NCBI GenBank assembly: GCA_023391335.1
Contig: JAEWBG010000112.1
Location: 55,501-119,500 of the forward strand
Origin: Pseudomonadota bacterium
GTDB lineage: Bacteria > Pseudomonadota > Gammaproteobacteria > Steroidobacterales > Steroidobacteraceae
Direction of reading: 5' to 3'
Length of the DNA: 64,000 bases
The position numbers and the translations under genes are program-made. A model generated the notes under the pieces. That model had not been told where the DNA came from, did no database searches, and saw only the letters and a program-made list of their open reading frames with translations. The stretch's first letter is position 1. Each line of letters begins with the position of its first letter. Below are positions 61,619 to 64,000 of this stretch, in pieces.

Positions 61619-63964
61619 ATGTCCGCTAGTTCCATTCGCAAACTGCGTCCTGGGAAATCTATTACCGTTCGAAGCTTCTGCATCGCCGTTGCCGCAAGTG
61701 CCGTCGCGGCACCTGTGATCGCGGCCGCAGAAGAGACAGAGAAGCTCGAAGAAATCATCGTCACGGCACGTAAGCGATCGGAGTCGCTCCAAGAGACGCC
61801 CATCGCCATTTCTGCGTTCACCGCTGCGTCGCTTGAACGCCAACAGATCAACAACACGGTCGATCTCGATCAGGTCACGCCCAATCTGCAGTTCGCAAGC
61901 TACGGTCCTCTCACGGGCAACAACTCCGCAGCACAGGTCTACATTCGCGGTATCGGACAAAGCGATGGTTCATCGGGTGTGGATCCGGGTGTCGGCTTGT
62001 ACATCGATGAGGTGTACATGGGTCGTTCGGTTGGCGGTGTCATGGACTTCCGCGACATTTCGAGCGTACAGGTGCTGCGTGGTCCACAAGGCACGCTGTT
62101 CGGTCGCAACACGATCGGCGGTGCTGTGCTGTTAAGCACGACCCTCCCGGGCTCGGAGTACGGCGGCACGGTCCGCGTAGGGGTCGGCGACGATAGTCTT
62201 CGCGAAGCGTTTGCTGCAGTGGACTTGCCGGTTTCCGACACACTCGGATTCCGAGTGTCCGGCGGTGCGCGTCAGCGCGACGGCTACGTCAAACGCATCT
62301 TCGATGGTTTGGATTTGGGTAACGAAGACACTCGCACGTTCCAAGGAACGGCGCGCTGGCAACCAGCCGAATCCTTCACCGCGACTCTCCGTGGCGATTA
62401 CACCAAATCCGACGAGCATGGCTCGCCCTTCGTGTACGTCGCGATGAACGGCAGACAGGCATTTCCCGCCGCCATCAGCCGGGGTTCTGGTTGCCCAGGT
62501 GCAACGTTCCCGCCGCCGTCGGTTCCTCAAAACATCGTCGACACACGCTGTGCCAACGATGCGACGTGGAACCTTGGTCACTTCACCAATGGCGGCACGG
62601 CAAAGGCGGACAGCGGGCTCACCAACTGGGGAACGTCCGCGACATTGACGTGGGAAGCCAATTCAAACTTCTCGCTGAAATCGATTTCGGCCTATCGTGA
62701 ACTCGAGTGGCAAGGCGCGCGCGATGCCGATAACACGGGCTTGCTCGTGCTGCACACCGACTATCACAGCAAAGGCCATCAATTCAGCCAAGAGCTGCAG
62801 TCCCTCTTCGATTACAGCTCGCTCAAAGGCGTGATCGGCTTGTTCTACTTCAAAGAAGGCGTCGACGATCGCTTGATCGTGCCTTTCGCAGCGCCGCCTC
62901 CGCTCGTCGCGTCAGGCGCAATCCCGGGTTCGCAGGACTACCAAGAGGCCTTCATCGACAACGACAACTGGGCCGCATTCACCCAGTGGACCTACAACAT
63001 CACAGATGCGCTCAGCGTCACTGCAGGTGCGCGGTACACAGAGGAAAGCAAGGGGATCAGGATCCTGTCGTTCACGACTACGCCGCTCGGTGCGCCAGTC
63101 GTTGTTCCTTCGACCTACAACACACCGGGCGTCGCAGGACCGGGCCTGAACATCTTGTTGCAGCCGTTCAAGAACGATTACAACTCGACCACCGGATCGG
63201 CAAGCGTGCAATATCAGTTCACACCCGCGTTCATGAGCTATGTGAGCTGGTCGCAGGGCTTCAAGAGCGGCGGATTCAATCAGCGCTACAACAACGCGCC
63301 TCCTGGCAACGTCCCGGTCTCGTTCAACGAAGAGAATGCGGAAACCTACGAGCTCGGTTTCAAGTCCGAGTTCGGAGGCAGCTTCCGCTTGAACGGCGCG
63401 ATTTTCCGCACCAACTACGACGACATGCAGTTGACGTATCGCTTAGGCATCGTGCCGTTGCTGTTCAATGCGGGTAAATCCAAGATCGAGGGCGGCGAAC
63501 TCGAATTCACGTTCGATCCGGGTTCGCTCGTGATCGAAGGCAGTCTCGGGTATCTCGACAACAAGTTCGAAGAGATCGCCACTGTGCCCGGCACGACCCA
63601 GACAGTCGGACCGAACAATCGCCTGCCCTTTACGCCTGAGTGGCAAGGCAATATCGGCATCGGTTACGACTTCGCAGTCGGCGGCAGCACGCTCACCCCG
63701 CGTGTGAACGTGTCGTACACCGACAAGCAGTTCTTCGATGCGGCGAATTCGGTCGTTGTCGCGCAGCTCGATGCGGTAACGGTGGTGAACGCTTCAGTGA
63801 CGTGGGCTATGGATAGCTGGAAAGTGCGAGCGGGTGTGAACAACGCGACGGACGAGGACTATCGAGTGGCGGGCAATTCGTCCTTCGATACCTCGGCCGG
63901 ATACGCCGAAGCCATTTACGCACGACCGCGCAATTGGTTCTTGTCTGCCGAGTACAACTTCTAA
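61619..63964 (+). CDS. TonB-dependent receptor without STN domain, downstream of FecI/FecR
   Basis: A 781-residue receptor. ATG 61619 is preceded by AAGGGGG; the frame open from 61568 lacks a ribosome site. A signal peptide (SFCIAVAASAVAAPVIAAA) and the TonB-box region EEIIVTARKRSESLQETP precede a plug very close to that of the STN receptor (VDPGVGLYIDEVYMGRSVGG, VLRGPQGTLFGRNTIGGAVL). The barrel includes SQGFKSGGFNQRY and ends in LSAEYNF. It is a paralogue of the 57036 receptor, but without the signalling domain. It is probably transcribed by the adjacent sigma factor. Confidence 0.9.
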   Translation: MSASSIRKLRPGKSITVRSFCIAVAASAVAAPVIAAAEETEKLEEIIVTARKRSESLQETPIAISAFTAASLERQQINNTVDLDQVTPNLQFASYGPLTGNNSAAQVYIRGIGQSDGSSGVDPGVGLYIDEVYMGRSVGGVMDFRDISSVQVLRGPQGTLFGRNTIGGAVLLSTTLPGSEYGGTVRVGVGDDSLREAFAAVDLPVSDTLGFRVSGGARQRDGYVKRIFDGLDLGNEDTRTFQGTARWQPAESFTATLRGDYTKSDEHGSPFVYVAMNGRQAFPAAISRGSGCPGATFPPPSVPQNIVDTRCANDATWNLGHFTNGGTAKADSGLTNWGTSATLTWEANSNFSLKSISAYRELEWQGARDADNTGLLVLHTDYHSKGHQFSQELQSLFDYSSLKGVIGLFYFKEGVDDRLIVPFAAPPPLVASGAIPGSQDYQEAFIDNDNWAAFTQWTYNITDALSVTAGARYTEESKGIRILSFTTTPLGAPVVVPSTYNTPGVAGPGLNILLQPFKNDYNSTTGSASVQYQFTPAFMSYVSWSQGFKSGGFNQRYNNAPPGNVPVSFNEENAETYELGFKSEFGGSFRLNGAIFRTNYDDMQLTYRLGIVPLLFNAGKSKIEGGELEFTFDPGSLVIEGSLGYLDNKFEEIATVPGTTQTVGPNNRLPFTPEWQGNIGIGYDFAVGGSTLTPRVNVSYTDKQFFDAANSVVVAQLDAVTVVNASVTWAMDSWKVRAGVNNATDEDYRVAGNSSFDTSAGYAEAIYARPRNWFLSAEYNF

Positions 63965-63977
63965 CCTGCGATAACGG

Positions 63978-64000
63978 CGCTGACGGCGATGCCGTCAGCG
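63978..64000 (+). terminator. Strong hairpin after last receptor gene
   Basis: CGCTGACGGC and GCCGTCAGCG form a perfect 10-bp stem around a 3-base loop (GAT), 14 bp after the stop codon. It is a likely intrinsic terminator; the window ends before any T-run could be seen. Confidence 0.6.

Overview
The window looks like chromosomal DNA of a high-GC, plant-polymer-degrading gammaproteobacterium. A Steroidobacteraceae/Nevskiales-type organism is my inference, not proven. The grounds are the ubiquinone genes ubiT/ubiU/ubiV/ubiD, several large TonB-dependent receptors of the Xanthomonas/Caulobacter style, a FecI/FecR pair, Tat-exported glycosidases, and families of structured intergenic repeats. 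No rRNA, tRNA, CRISPR array or complete insertion sequence was recognised.

Region 1 (1-27.6 kb) is a hemicellulose utilisation locus. It holds a partial zinc sugar(-acid) dehydrogenase, a JmjC/cupin-like protein in an operon with a PA14-bearing GH31 alpha-xylosidase and a GH51 arabinofuranosidase, a GH29 alpha-fucosidase/GH42 beta-galactosidase operon, an L-rhamnose/L-fucose-type mutarotase, two GH39 beta-xylosidases, a TonB receptor, a GH115 alpha-glucuronidase, a GH43 enzyme, a GH95 alpha-fucosidase and two FadR-type GntR regulators. The set removes side chains of fucogalacto-xyloglucan (GH95/GH29, GH42, GH31) and of glucurono-arabinoxylan (GH115, GH51/GH43, GH39). No endo-xylanase or endo-xyloglucanase lies in the window, so the locus appears to finish off imported oligosaccharides. 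Two repeat structures sit in it: a 1-kb array of degenerate modules (6140-7115) and a 102-bp inverted-repeat element (22960-23061).

Region 2 (27.7-40.5 kb) is an accessory island. It holds a three-gene minus-strand operon: a YD-repeat/fibronectin-III protein, a 2035-residue SpvB/FG-GAP/RHS polymorphic toxin, and a small zinc-ribbon candidate immunity protein. Next to it lies a displaced RHS C-terminal tip with a different toxin tail and its own candidate immunity gene. The displaced tip shares a 440-bp repeat with the intact gene and carries two frameshifts. A TolA/TonB-C-like protein, a Tiki/ChaN-like protein and a truncated tyrosine recombinase close the island.

Region 3 (40.5-51.1 kb) is metabolic and respiratory. 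It holds an FAD-linked oxidase with a DUF3892-like tail, a relic of a TonB receptor, a NYN-domain protein, a small DUF5062-like protein, a fused mono-haem cytochrome-porin resembling the Cyc2 architecture, a ubiD-bioH-bioC operon, and the oxygen-independent ubiquinone genes ubiT and ubiU-ubiV. A perfect FNR/Anr box precedes ubiU.

Region 4 (51.1-64 kb) holds an OxyR-like LysR regulator that lacks the redox cysteines and overlaps a tryptophan-halogenase-family flavoprotein, a TonB receptor, and a FecI/FecR signalling module. The module is flanked by an STN-domain TonB receptor (divergent) and a paralogous receptor without STN (downstream). Terminator-like hairpins separate several of these units.
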